This document shows positions 8,479 through 20,418 of a stretch of DNA of 64,000 nt, in pieces. The DNA lies in the NCBI GenBank assembly GCA_002067065.1, contig MVPY01000043.1, positions 72,501-136,500 of the forward strand, written 5' to 3'. Position 1 is the stretch's first letter. Each line of letters begins with the position of its first letter. Made by a program: the position numbers and the translations under genes. The notes under the pieces are model-generated. The model was not told the DNA's origin. It did no database searches and saw only the letters and a list, made by a program, of their open reading frames with translations. Origin of the DNA: Methanobacterium sp. PtaB.Bin024 (GTDB taxonomy: Archaea; Methanobacteriota; Methanobacteria; Methanobacteriales; Methanobacteriaceae).

Positions 8479-9528
8479 ATGGAACTTGAAAGAAAACTGG
8501 ATAATTTAAAGACTTTTTTTAACAATAAAAAGGTTGTCGTAGCATTTTCTGGAGGTGCAGATAGCACGCTTCTGGCTTTGCTTGCTAAAGCTCATGCAAA
8601 AGAAGCCTTAGCAGTTACAGTGGATAATGGAGTTATGCCTTCAGGATGTATTGACAAAGCCGAAGAGATAGCACAGAAAATCGGAATTAAACACAGGATC
8701 ATAACCATGAACTTTTTAGAGGATCATTCCTTTGAAAAAAATCCTCCAAATCGCTGTTACATCTGCAGAAACAGGATGTACCAGCAGATAGAGAAAATTG
8801 CATCTGATTATCACTATGATCTGGTGGTTGATGGAACCAACATCAGTGACCTACTGGAAGATAGGCCTGGAATAATGGTGAATATCGAAAAAAAAATCCA
8901 AACTCCTCTTGTTAGATATGGATTTACATCTCAAGATGTGAGAACAATTTTAAGAGAATGGAAGATCGACTATCACCCCTCAACCACCTGTTTTGCCACC
9001 AGGATCCCAAGTGGGAGAATAATCACCCCCAAAAAAATTCATCGCATTGCTTATGCAGAGAATCTTATTCGCAATCTAACTGGTCTTTCAGTGGTTCGAG
9101 TGAGGGATGATGAAGGATTGGCCTGTATTGAAGTGGAAAGTATTGAAAAATTCATAGATAAAGTTCCATTGGATTATTTAGATTCTGAACTCAAATCAAT
9201 TGGTTTTAAGAAAGTTACCCTGAATATCGCTGATTATGGAACTTCAAAAAACGAAATTGTTGTCTACAAACCATGTAACCATGAAAAAAATAGGATAATG
9301 TTTGAAATTGAGCTTCCCTACCAGTTAAACATCTTGCTAACCTGCCAGGAACTTGAAAATTTAGGTGAGGTGAAATGCTCTCCAGAGATGGGTTTGGCAA
9401 TGTTAGAGGTGGATGGTAGAAATATTACCTTATTTGAGAAGGGCAAAATCATTGCTCGAAGAGTAAAAGATCAGGAAGATGCTTGGAATTTATTGACAAA
9501 AATTTTACCATGCATATGCAGACAATAA
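8479..9528 (+). CDS. LarE-like ATP-dependent sulfur transferase with three cluster-type cysteines
   Basis: A PP-loop ATP pyrophosphatase-type protein: the motif SGGADS is at residues 24-29. LarE enzymes supply sulfur, classically for the nickel-pincer cofactor, by sacrificing a cysteine. This one has C93 and C96 (RCYIC) plus C171 in STTCFATRIPSG, the three-cysteine arrangement of LarE forms that hold a [4Fe-4S] cluster and can act repeatedly. At 349 residues it is longer than the usual 270 or so, with about 75 extra C-terminal residues ending in CICRQ. It follows tfuA, so it could be a sulfur donor for thioamide formation (inference); no larB or larC is seen. Confidence 0.8.
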   Translation: MELERKLDNLKTFFNNKKVVVAFSGGADSTLLALLAKAHAKEALAVTVDNGVMPSGCIDKAEEIAQKIGIKHRIITMNFLEDHSFEKNPPNRCYICRNRMYQQIEKIASDYHYDLVVDGTNISDLLEDRPGIMVNIEKKIQTPLVRYGFTSQDVRTILREWKIDYHPSTTCFATRIPSGRIITPKKIHRIAYAENLIRNLTGLSVVRVRDDEGLACIEVESIEKFIDKVPLDYLDSELKSIGFKKVTLNIADYGTSKNEIVVYKPCNHEKNRIMFEIELPYQLNILLTCQELENLGEVKCSPEMGLAMLEVDGRNITLFEKGKIIARRVKDQEDAWNLLTKILPCICRQ

Positions 9529-9648
9529 TGAGCTTTCATTAATCGAGTAACCAATTTTCAATAAATGATCAATAATTAATCAGTAACTAGTCAATTGATA
9601 GATAATCAATAATTTCAATTAATAAATTTAAAGGGGCTGATTATTTTA

Positions 9649-10146
9649 TCAAAGTTCCCGATGTACATTTTCAGTAACTTTACGTCTAAATGCAGTGAGT
9701 TTCTTGAAAAAACCCCGGTCATCATTACCTGAAAGGATGATAATATCTCCTTCTACTTCTAATGTTTCTCCATCTGCTTCTATGTTTTCAATTTCTACAG
9801 TGATTTCAGAAGCATCTTTAAGGGTGTCATTAGATGTGTAAATGTAATCTAAAACCAACTTATCATGGGGATGAACCTCTTGTAGGGCTCTTTTAATGGT
9901 TAGTTCTAGTATGTTGAAGAATGTTTCCAGTTGGGGTGTTCCTTCCCACCATAAAGTAGCCATGATAAATTGGAGATTTATATCATGCAGGACTACATCT
10001 CCTCCTTTTTTACCCACAATACGGATGATTTCAGGATCTGATTTTATCTTAATAATTGGTTTAGCAATGGGAATTTCTTCAGTCTCATTGGTTTCAGTGA
10101 GGTTTTCTTCATTTTCATTGGGAATTGTTTCAGACATTTTAATCAT
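9649..10146 (-). CDS. Uncharacterised acidic conserved-type protein
   Basis: A 165-residue soluble protein with an acidic, low-complexity N-terminus of about 35 residues rich in Glu, Asn and Thr, then a compact alpha/beta domain (IVGKKGGDVVLHDINLQFIMATLWW, EVEGDIIILSGNDDRGFFKKLTAFRRKV). No family is recognised with confidence. Two candidate starts lie nine bases apart (10146 and 10137) and neither has a strong ribosome-binding site. It is convergent with the larE-like gene and is a single leftward gene. Confidence 0.6.
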   Translation of the reverse strand: MIKMSETIPNENEENLTETNETEEIPIAKPIIKIKSDPEIIRIVGKKGGDVVLHDINLQFIMATLWWEGTPQLETFFNILELTIKRALQEVHPHDKLVLDYIYTSNDTLKDASEITVEIENIEADGETLEVEGDIIILSGNDDRGFFKKLTAFRRKVTENVHREL

Positions 10147-10296
10147 TAATAAAAGTTTTTAATTGGTTTATTTTATCAATCTAAGATTAGTTAAAATAAT
10201 TAATGAATTAAATTAACTTAAAATTTTCATAATCAATATTATTGGATATTTAGAATGATATTGCATTTCTTTTAAATTTCTTATTGGCACTTGCAG

Positions 10297-11133
10297 TTAA
10301 TCAATTATGGATTTAATCAGATCACTTGCTCTTACCAGTCCAACCAGTTCTCCTTCTACGTCAATAACTGGCAGTTGTTCTATGTTCCTTTGGCGCATCT
10401 TGTTGGCGCAGTCTTTCACAGCGGTTTTGGTGGTGACTATTTCCAGATCACTGGTTGCAACATCTCGAACCTCTTTGTCAGTGAACTGTAAATGGTTTTT
10501 AATAACATAAAGAACGTTTTTACTGTCCCAGGACCATTTATCTCCTTCTGTACCCACGGAAGTATTGTGAACTGTCTGTTCAGATACCACTTCACTTTCA
10601 TTCAAAAAATCGCTTTCAGTTAATATGCCTGATGGTTTTCCATCATTACTCAGTGCTAAAAGCACCTTCAGGTTAAAGTAACGCATAATTGCAAAGGCTA
10701 CATTGAGGGGTGTTCTCTCCCATGTAGTGGGTACACTGCGGAGCATGAAATCTTCGGCAGGATCTTTAATGTCCATTTTCCACAGGGCTTTGTTAATCAG
10801 ATCTGATGCTGTTACTAATCCAACTAGTTCTCCATTATCAACAACAGGCACTCTACGAATGTCATTTCCTGCCATTTTCCGGGCTGCGTCCTTTATATCA
10901 TCTTCAGGACCCACGGTTATCATTTCTCGGGTCATTATAAGGGCGATTTGTTCTTCGTCAGGGTTTTCTACCAGATCAGTTCGGGTGAGTATACCTGCCA
11001 GTTTTTTGGTGCCTTTTTTTACAACAGGTAATCCTGATACGTTGTTTTTTCGCATTATTTCCAGTGCGTTGCCACGATTTCCAGGCACTTGAATGAAGTG
11101 TATTTCCTTTGACATTATGTCATTTATTTGCAT
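10297..11133 (-). CDS. Protein of four CBS domains
   Basis: A 278-residue protein made almost entirely of four CBS domains in two Bateman modules, recognisable by repeated V..AA.KM....I..LPV.D..G.LVGLVT.SDL patterns (for example IRRVPVVDNGELVGLVTASDLI and the C-terminal IEQLPVIDVEGELVGLV). CBS modules sense adenosyl ligands such as AMP, ATP or SAM. No catalytic domain is attached. The ATG at 11133 has GGTGA five bases upstream, which favours it over an ATG 24 bases earlier. It lies just downstream of a universal stress protein on the same strand. Confidence 0.85.
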   Translation of the reverse strand: MQINDIMSKEIHFIQVPGNRGNALEIMRKNNVSGLPVVKKGTKKLAGILTRTDLVENPDEEQIALIMTREMITVGPEDDIKDAARKMAGNDIRRVPVVDNGELVGLVTASDLINKALWKMDIKDPAEDFMLRSVPTTWERTPLNVAFAIMRYFNLKVLLALSNDGKPSGILTESDFLNESEVVSEQTVHNTSVGTEGDKWSWDSKNVLYVIKNHLQFTDKEVRDVATSDLEIVTTKTAVKDCANKMRQRNIEQLPVIDVEGELVGLVRASDLIKSIID

Positions 11134-11183
11134 TGTTTCACCAGCCGTAAGCTGCAATAAAAAGGAATATTAGAAAAAATATA

Positions 11184-11633
11184 TTAGGAGTGAACGGATA
11201 GAACTGGGCATTTTGCAGATCTAACTACTTTTTCAGTCACGCTGCCCAGTAAAAATCTGTCTAAACCATGTTTTCCTGAGGTTCCCATAACCACCAAGTC
11301 TATGTTTTCTTTTTCTATGGTTTTCAAAATAGAGTCTGCAGGAGAACCTTCTTCGCTTTTAAGGGTTATTTTAATATCTTCTATTTTTGATTCCTTTTCA
11401 CTCTCGGTAACCATTTCTGAGATTTTTTCCAGGGATCTACGTCCCTCTTCTTTGAGCATTTCTTTGATTTTTACTATGAGGTCTTCTGCTGGAAGCCCCA
11501 CCAGGGATGATGTTTCAATTACATTTAAAACGATGATTTCGGCATTACTTTTGCTTGCAATCCATATAGCATGTTGTGCTGCTTTTTCTGCGAATTTAGA
11601 ACCATCGGTGGGTAATAGTATTTTGTGATACAT
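11184..11633 (-). CDS. Universal stress protein, UspA family
   Basis: A 149-residue single-domain UspA protein. It begins MYHKILLPTDGS and has the ATP-binding signature near the C-terminus, GTSGKHGLDRFLLGSVTEKV followed by RSAKCPVL. The open frame continues upstream for 59 codons, but the ATG at 11633 has a GGTGA site and matches the family start, so the extension is rejected. It resembles the UspA at 49238-49684, and both have a CBS-domain gene nearby, suggesting duplicated stress-sensing pairs. Confidence 0.9.
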   Translation of the reverse strand: MYHKILLPTDGSKFAEKAAQHAIWIASKSNAEIIVLNVIETSSLVGLPAEDLIVKIKEMLKEEGRRSLEKISEMVTESEKESKIEDIKITLKSEEGSPADSILKTIEKENIDLVVMGTSGKHGLDRFLLGSVTEKVVRSAKCPVLSVHS

Positions 11634-11942
11634 AGGTTTCACCTTATTCATATTAAACCTTATTAATATTAATTTACCATCTGTCACATGACCTATTATG
11701 TTTTTCGATTGAACCAGTTTAGGTAGTTCAGGATCGGATGTTCTAAGGGGTAGTACAGATATAAAGTTCAAAAGATTTCCAGCATCACCAAAATCATTAT
11801 TTTTGATCAAACAAATGAGGTTAACTTCACGCCATGAAAATAGTCTTGAATCTATGATCTATCGGGGATTTGAGGGAAAATGGGTCTGGCAGGTTATTTT
11901 TAATGAACTATCAACAGATCCCAATTAATTAATGATCCCTGT
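11634..11942. other. Intergenic region upstream of uspA
   Basis: About 309 bases between serS and the UspA gene, both leftward. An AT-rich TATA-like tract lies within 40 bases of the uspA start. The open frame running through it is an artefact of the upstream reading frame. No RNA gene or repeat is evident. Confidence 0.4.
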
Positions 11943-13241
11943 TTATTCATGTTTCCCAATTACAGTTTTCCCATTCATATAAGGAATTAAAACTTCCGGG
12001 ACTTTTACTGTGCTGTCTGGTTGTTGATAATTTTCCAGTATGCAGCAAATGGTTCGTTCAGTGGCAATGGCGGTGCTGTTAAGTGTGTGGCAGAATTTTC
12101 TGGACACAGAATCACCATGAACTCCGTAACGTGCGTTCAGTTTCCGGGCCTGGTAATCCAGACAGTTGGTACAGGATACCAGTTCACGATAAGTGTCAGA
12201 TCCAGGAAACCATGCTTCCAGATCATATTTCAGGGAGGCATTATCGTTAAGTGCAGAAGAGACAATGGAAACTACTCTATAGGGAATTTTCAGTTTTTGA
12301 TAAATGATCTCTGCGTTTTTTATCAGTTCTTCATGGATTTCCTTTGATTCTTCTGTTTTACAGAAAACGAACTGTTCTACCTTCTCGAATTGATGTACTC
12401 TGAATATGCCAAGGGTATCCCTTCCATGTGATCCTGCTTCTCGACGGAAACATGAAGAGACTCCACAGTACCTTCGAGGAAGTGTTTCACCTTCAAGTAT
12501 TTCATCACGGTGTAAGGCAGCCAGTGTCTGTTCGGAGGTGGCAATCATATACAGATCTTCCCCCTCCACCTTGTAGAGCATATCCTCAAAATCAGCTAGC
12601 TCTGCTGCTTCCTTCACCACTTCATGTTTAATGAAGAAAGGTGTTTGGAATGGGGTGAAACCGCGTTCTACCAGCACATCAAGGGCAAATTTCATGAGTG
12701 CCAGATTCAGATAAACCAGATCTGCTTTCAAATAGTAGGAACGGGAACCTGCTATTTGGGAAGCCTTCTCCAGATTAACACCATCAACACTATGGATTAA
12801 ATCCACATGGTTGCATGGTTTATAGTTAAATGAAGGTAACTCACCCACCTTGCGAAGAATCAAATTGTCTTCTTCGCTTTCAGATAAGGGAACAGATTCA
12901 TCCAACAGATTTCCAACTTTATAACGATACCTATCCCGTTTTTCAAGAAATTCCTGAATTTTAGGTTCCAACTCACCAATCCTCTTGCCAAACTCTTTGG
13001 ATTGGGCCCTGATCTTTTCAAATTCAGCATTTCCTTGTTCGTTTTTATTTTTCCTGGCATTTTTAAAAGATTCCGAAAGTTGATTCCTTTTGTTTCGAAG
13101 CATATTCAGCTCATGAATTGCTTCACGCCATTTATGGTCATATTCAATAACCTTATCAACGTTAGTTGTATCACGAAAACGTTTTCTCTCAGATTCCATT
13201 ATTAAATCAGGAGTTTCTCTAAATAATTTGATGTCCAGCAT
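11943..13241 (-). CDS. serS: Seryl-tRNA synthetase (canonical class II type)
   Basis: Charges tRNA-Ser with serine. The 432 residues show the canonical layout: an N-terminal coiled-coil arm (residues about 30-105, rich in KRNQLSESFKNARK-like charged helices), then the class II core with motif 2 CFRREAGSHGRDTLGIFRVHQF near residue 265 and motif 3 TERTICCILENYQ near the C-terminus. This is the common type, not the unusual zinc-dependent SerRS known from several methanogens, including Methanothermobacter. It is a single leftward gene with a weak GGGATTT site before its ATG. Confidence 0.95.
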   Translation of the reverse strand: MLDIKLFRETPDLIMESERKRFRDTTNVDKVIEYDHKWREAIHELNMLRNKRNQLSESFKNARKNKNEQGNAEFEKIRAQSKEFGKRIGELEPKIQEFLEKRDRYRYKVGNLLDESVPLSESEEDNLILRKVGELPSFNYKPCNHVDLIHSVDGVNLEKASQIAGSRSYYLKADLVYLNLALMKFALDVLVERGFTPFQTPFFIKHEVVKEAAELADFEDMLYKVEGEDLYMIATSEQTLAALHRDEILEGETLPRRYCGVSSCFRREAGSHGRDTLGIFRVHQFEKVEQFVFCKTEESKEIHEELIKNAEIIYQKLKIPYRVVSIVSSALNDNASLKYDLEAWFPGSDTYRELVSCTNCLDYQARKLNARYGVHGDSVSRKFCHTLNSTAIATERTICCILENYQQPDSTVKVPEVLIPYMNGKTVIGKHE

Positions 13242-13346
13242 TTAAATCCCATTTATATTCTTTTTTGATGAAAGGTTCTTTTTATGAAAGATGTATTTAT
13301 TGAGGTTATTCTTCTAAGAAAGGTTATTATTTCTAGGAAAACATTA

Positions 13347-14525
13347 TTATTTTTCTTCTAGGAAAACGTTATTTTTTCCGGAAAATATGATGCCTCCACT
13401 TATCAGGGCTTTAATATTTCCTGGTTCGGTTCGGTTAATAATCGATAGAACTGGATCCATTGAGAGCTGCTGGGTTACCATAACATCAGCTCTTCTTCCC
13501 TCTTCCAGACAACCACTATTCAGTTTAAATACCTGGCCTGGATTGACTGTGGCCATTTTTAATATCTCTTTAGGGGGAAAATATTTTTTACTCAGTCCCC
13601 GGGTAACTTTAAGCGCATATTCCATTTCTCTGAACATATTTGGTGAGTTAAACATCAGATTGTCGGTTCCAAGGAGTAACTTTATCTCCATATCCCACAT
13701 CTTTTTTATAGGAGGAATCCCCACTGACAGGGCACCATTGGAACGGGGACAGGAAACAACTGGAATATCATTATCTGCCACAAGTTTCAGATCAGAATCA
13801 AGGGGTGATGTCAAATGGATAAGGAGGTTAAAACCAGCTTCAATTGCCCTTTCAACTTCAGTTGCACCGGTTCGTTCCAGGGATTCTTTTTGGACCTTCT
13901 CATATTCAGCCACGTGTATGGCAGATATTTTCCCCTCATCATGACAGATCTGAGTTATTGTCCTGGCTACTTCATCACTGATCTCACCAAAGCCACTTAA
14001 ACCAATTCCCTGACTTGGTTTTATAATTTCATGACAGGCCTTTTCAACTTGAGATAGTTCCACATTAGGGTCTAAAAATGATTTATGACGTCCAAGGGGC
14101 AGGGCATTGATGGGAATATCATCAGTGGCTTTTTTTAATAATTCTAATCCATGGAGATCTCCTTCTCTGAAGTCAAGGAAGCTGGTGGTTCCAGTAGATA
14201 ACATGTCATTTATGGAACTTTTCATGGATTTTACCATGGTCTGAGGAGATGTTTCTGTTAAAATTTGATGTTTCAAACCATGGGGCGGTTTCACCAGTTT
14301 TTCTATGGGTTCACCGTCGCCCACATCCTTGGCCACGGAATCTCCAAGGTGCACATGGCTGTTTATCAATGAAGGGGACACTATGCAACCTTCAGCATCT
14401 ATTTTTTCCCCTCCAGATGCATGAGGTGAAATCTCCAAAATCAAATTGTCCTCAATTAGAATATTTGATTTAATTGGTTCCAGTTCCGGACCATGGAGTA
14501 CCAGGCCATTTTCAATATTAATCAT
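13347..14525 (-). CDS. Amidohydrolase-family protein (metal-dependent deaminase-like)
   Basis: A 392-residue amidohydrolase with the expected metal ligands: HVH in SPSLINSHVHLGDS near residue 57, a histidine in AIHVAEYEK, another in LLIHLTSPLD, and an aspartate in LLLGTDNLMFNSP. The C-terminal segment NPGQVFKLNSGCLEEGRRADVMV is typical of cytosine/adenosine deaminase-like members. The substrate cannot be named; S-adenosylhomocysteine or related nucleoside deamination is one option. The ATG at 14525 is preferred over one 48 bases upstream because family proteins begin near MINIENGLVL. A TATA-like tract suggests a leaderless message. Confidence 0.8.
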   Translation of the reverse strand: MINIENGLVLHGPELEPIKSNILIEDNLILEISPHASGGEKIDAEGCIVSPSLINSHVHLGDSVAKDVGDGEPIEKLVKPPHGLKHQILTETSPQTMVKSMKSSINDMLSTGTTSFLDFREGDLHGLELLKKATDDIPINALPLGRHKSFLDPNVELSQVEKACHEIIKPSQGIGLSGFGEISDEVARTITQICHDEGKISAIHVAEYEKVQKESLERTGATEVERAIEAGFNLLIHLTSPLDSDLKLVADNDIPVVSCPRSNGALSVGIPPIKKMWDMEIKLLLGTDNLMFNSPNMFREMEYALKVTRGLSKKYFPPKEILKMATVNPGQVFKLNSGCLEEGRRADVMVTQQLSMDPVLSIINRTEPGNIKALISGGIIFSGKNNVFLEEK

Positions 14526-14641
14526 AACATGAGAGTGTATGTTTAGGGAGATATTTATCCTTTGACTTATCAACTATGATTATAATTGAAATCGATTATG
14601 GTAAAATGAAATTAAGGAAAATAAAATTAACATTTAATGGT

Positions 14642-17830
<3,189 letters not shown>

Positions 17831-17947
17831 TTCTAATCCTCTTTCCTCTTCCTATTAATGCATATTTAATTAAGTAAAATTTACATTATTGCTGTTCAAA
17901 TTATCTAAATTCCATTTAAATCCTGTTATTCAATATTCAAATCTTAT

Positions 17948-19030
17948 TCAATATTTTTTAAGGTTGTCCACGAAGTTATCGAAGTAGTAATCACTGTCAT
18001 GGGGTCCTGGCCCTGCTTCAGGATGGTACTGTACACTGGATATGGGGAGTTCCTGGTGTTTAATTCCCTCTACTGAACCATCGTTAAGGTTGATCTGGGT
18101 TACTTCTATGGGTAAATCCCTACAGGATTCTGCATCAATGGTGAAACCATGGTTTTGGGAAGTTATGGAAACTTTCCCTGTTTTTAAGTCTTTTACTGGT
18201 TGATTTATCCCTCTATGTCCAAATTTCATTTTGTATATCTTGGCACCAAAGGCCAGTGAAATGATCTGTTGCCCTAGACATATTCCAAAAATGGGAAGTC
18301 TTTCAGAAAGATTCCGCACGGTTTCGATGGCATCTTTAACACGAGTGGGATCTCCCGGGCCACTTGAAACTAAAAGAGCCCCTGGTTCAAAGTCTAGAAT
18401 TTCCTGTGCTGTGGTTTGATATGGCATGAGAACCACACCAATTTTCCTTTTCAAAAGAGCCTTTATACTGTTATTTTTTATACCACAATCCAGGATAACA
18501 GCTCTGTCTTTGTATTCTTCCCCCAGGATCTGGGGTTCAGTGACTGATACTTCATTTACCAAGTCTATTTGTTCTATACCTGGCTGATTTTTGGCTAGAG
18601 CCAATAATTCTTCGTCTTCTATTTTGGAAGTTGCAAGAGCACCCTTCATGGTCCCATACTTTCTGATCTTAAGAGTTAAAGAACGGGTGTCAATTCCACT
18701 GATCCCTGGGATCTGATATTCTTCTAGAAAATTCGACAGGTTCTTTTCTGAGAGACTGTGGGATGGATGGGGATTTTCTTCTCTTACTATGTATCCTTCA
18801 GCCTTTATCCCATCAGATTGAAACCAATCTTCTGATATGCCATAGTTACCTTGCAGTGGATAGGTAGACATTAAAATCTGGCCTTTATAAGATGGGTCTG
18901 TAAGGGACTCTACATAACCGGTCATTCCAGTGGCAAATACCACTTCTCCTGTTTTTATTGTGGAATGTCCGAATCCTTCTCCTTTGAGTATGGTACCATC
19001 CTCTAAAGCTAATTTAGCCTCTTTTTGCAT
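17948..19030 (-). CDS. carA: Carbamoyl-phosphate synthase small (glutaminase) subunit
   Basis: Releases ammonia from glutamine and channels it to CarB. The 360 residues have the CarA N-terminal domain (LEDGTILKGEGFGH, GEVVFATGMTGYVESLTDPSY) and a class I glutamine amidotransferase domain with the catalytic cysteine in IFGICLGQQII near residue 251 and the histidine-glutamate pair in SVQYHPEAGPGP near 338. The ATG is preceded by CGGTGATT. It is the first gene of carAB. Confidence 0.97.
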   Translation of the reverse strand: MQKEAKLALEDGTILKGEGFGHSTIKTGEVVFATGMTGYVESLTDPSYKGQILMSTYPLQGNYGISEDWFQSDGIKAEGYIVREENPHPSHSLSEKNLSNFLEEYQIPGISGIDTRSLTLKIRKYGTMKGALATSKIEDEELLALAKNQPGIEQIDLVNEVSVTEPQILGEEYKDRAVILDCGIKNNSIKALLKRKIGVVLMPYQTTAQEILDFEPGALLVSSGPGDPTRVKDAIETVRNLSERLPIFGICLGQQIISLAFGAKIYKMKFGHRGINQPVKDLKTGKVSITSQNHGFTIDAESCRDLPIEVTQINLNDGSVEGIKHQELPISSVQYHPEAGPGPHDSDYYFDNFVDNLKKY

Positions 19031-19378
19031 TGAATCACCGTGTAATAGTTACCATTAAATTTTTATCTTTTTTTGTTATTCGGGGACATATTTATATTTT
19101 AGGTATTTTATAGATTTATTCTCGGATTATTAAGGAGTTGGCAGTTTATCCGCTTGAAAAGGGTTAGAATTTAATTCAACATAAATTTAATTTGATTCGG
19201 GTTTATTAATTTTGTCAGTGTAAATATTATGTGATTTAACTCCTCATCTATTGGATATAATTGTTATCTTTTCATCAATTCATTCAAATTTATGTTTATT
19301 CATACTCATTAATGAAATTTTTTTTAAGAAATATTTTTGAGTTATTGTTATAAATTTCATTAAATTTCATTAAATATC
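19031..19378. other. Intergenic region upstream of carA
   Basis: About 348 bases between leftward rimI and leftward carA. It is AT-rich with several TATA-like tracts and no ORF, tRNA or repeat that can be supported. The carA promoter must lie in its left part. Confidence 0.4.
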
Positions 19379-19882
19379 TCATGAATCAGATTTTTCAGTT
19401 TCTGTTTCCTTTTCAGAAACGTTTCCAATGCTTGAAGATTCTTCAACTTCTTTTAGGAACTTTTCCATGACTACGGCATCTTCTCCATCTTCATAATAAT
19501 TTACTAATGGAGTCTTCTCAATAAAACCTAGATTTTGGTAGAATTTGCGGGCTTTGTTATTTCCTTTCCTTACTTCCAGCCGTATGTGTTTAACATTATA
19601 TTTTTTAAATATTTCAAGAGTGGTTTCCACTAATTGGGTTCCAATCTTCTTTCTATGGTATTTGTCATCCACAGCAATGGATATGATATGGCCCTCATCC
19701 TCAAATCTGATCCAAAATATAATATATCCTACCACCATATTATCTTGCTGTGCCACCAGAAATCCTGCCCCTAAGTTGTAAATATCAACTAAAACATGGG
19801 GAGGGTAAGGGTCATCAAAGGATTTTAATTCAATTTCCAGGACTCTTTTTAAGTCTGGACGTTTGAATTCTCTTATTATCAT
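19379..19882 (-). CDS. rimI: Ribosomal-protein-alanine N-acetyltransferase-like GNAT
   Basis: A 167-residue GNAT acetyltransferase of the RimI/Ard1 type, which acetylates protein N-termini in archaea. The acetyl-CoA binding loop is seen in ISIAVDDKYHRKKIGTQLVE (R-x-x-x-G pattern), followed by LEVRKGNNKARKFYQNLGF and NYYEDGEDAVVMEK. A polar tail of about 20 residues rich in Ser and Glu follows. The ATG at 19882 is chosen because GGAG lies six bases upstream; a second ATG is four codons earlier. It diverges from the UPF0146 gene with only 32 bases between starts. Confidence 0.85.
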   Translation of the reverse strand: MIIREFKRPDLKRVLEIELKSFDDPYPPHVLVDIYNLGAGFLVAQQDNMVVGYIIFWIRFEDEGHIISIAVDDKYHRKKIGTQLVETTLEIFKKYNVKHIRLEVRKGNNKARKFYQNLGFIEKTPLVNYYEDGEDAVVMEKFLKEVEESSSIGNVSEKETETEKSDS

Positions 19883-19914
19883 GAATTTCTCCATATCTGA
19901 TTGATAGTGATAAA

Positions 19915-20304
<390 letters not shown>

Positions 20305-20418
20305 TGATTATATTAGTTATTTATGTATAGGTTAAATCATATAATGAAGAGAAGATCATATTAAACATTATAAAAGTAATAACAAATTTCATGTATCAAT
20401 TTTAGGTGTGCATCAATC

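Noticed and set aside
11634..11810. N-terminal extension of the UspA gene by 59 residues
   Set aside because: The internal ATG at 11633 has a GGTGA site and matches the normal UspA start; the extra residues look random and overlap the promoter region.
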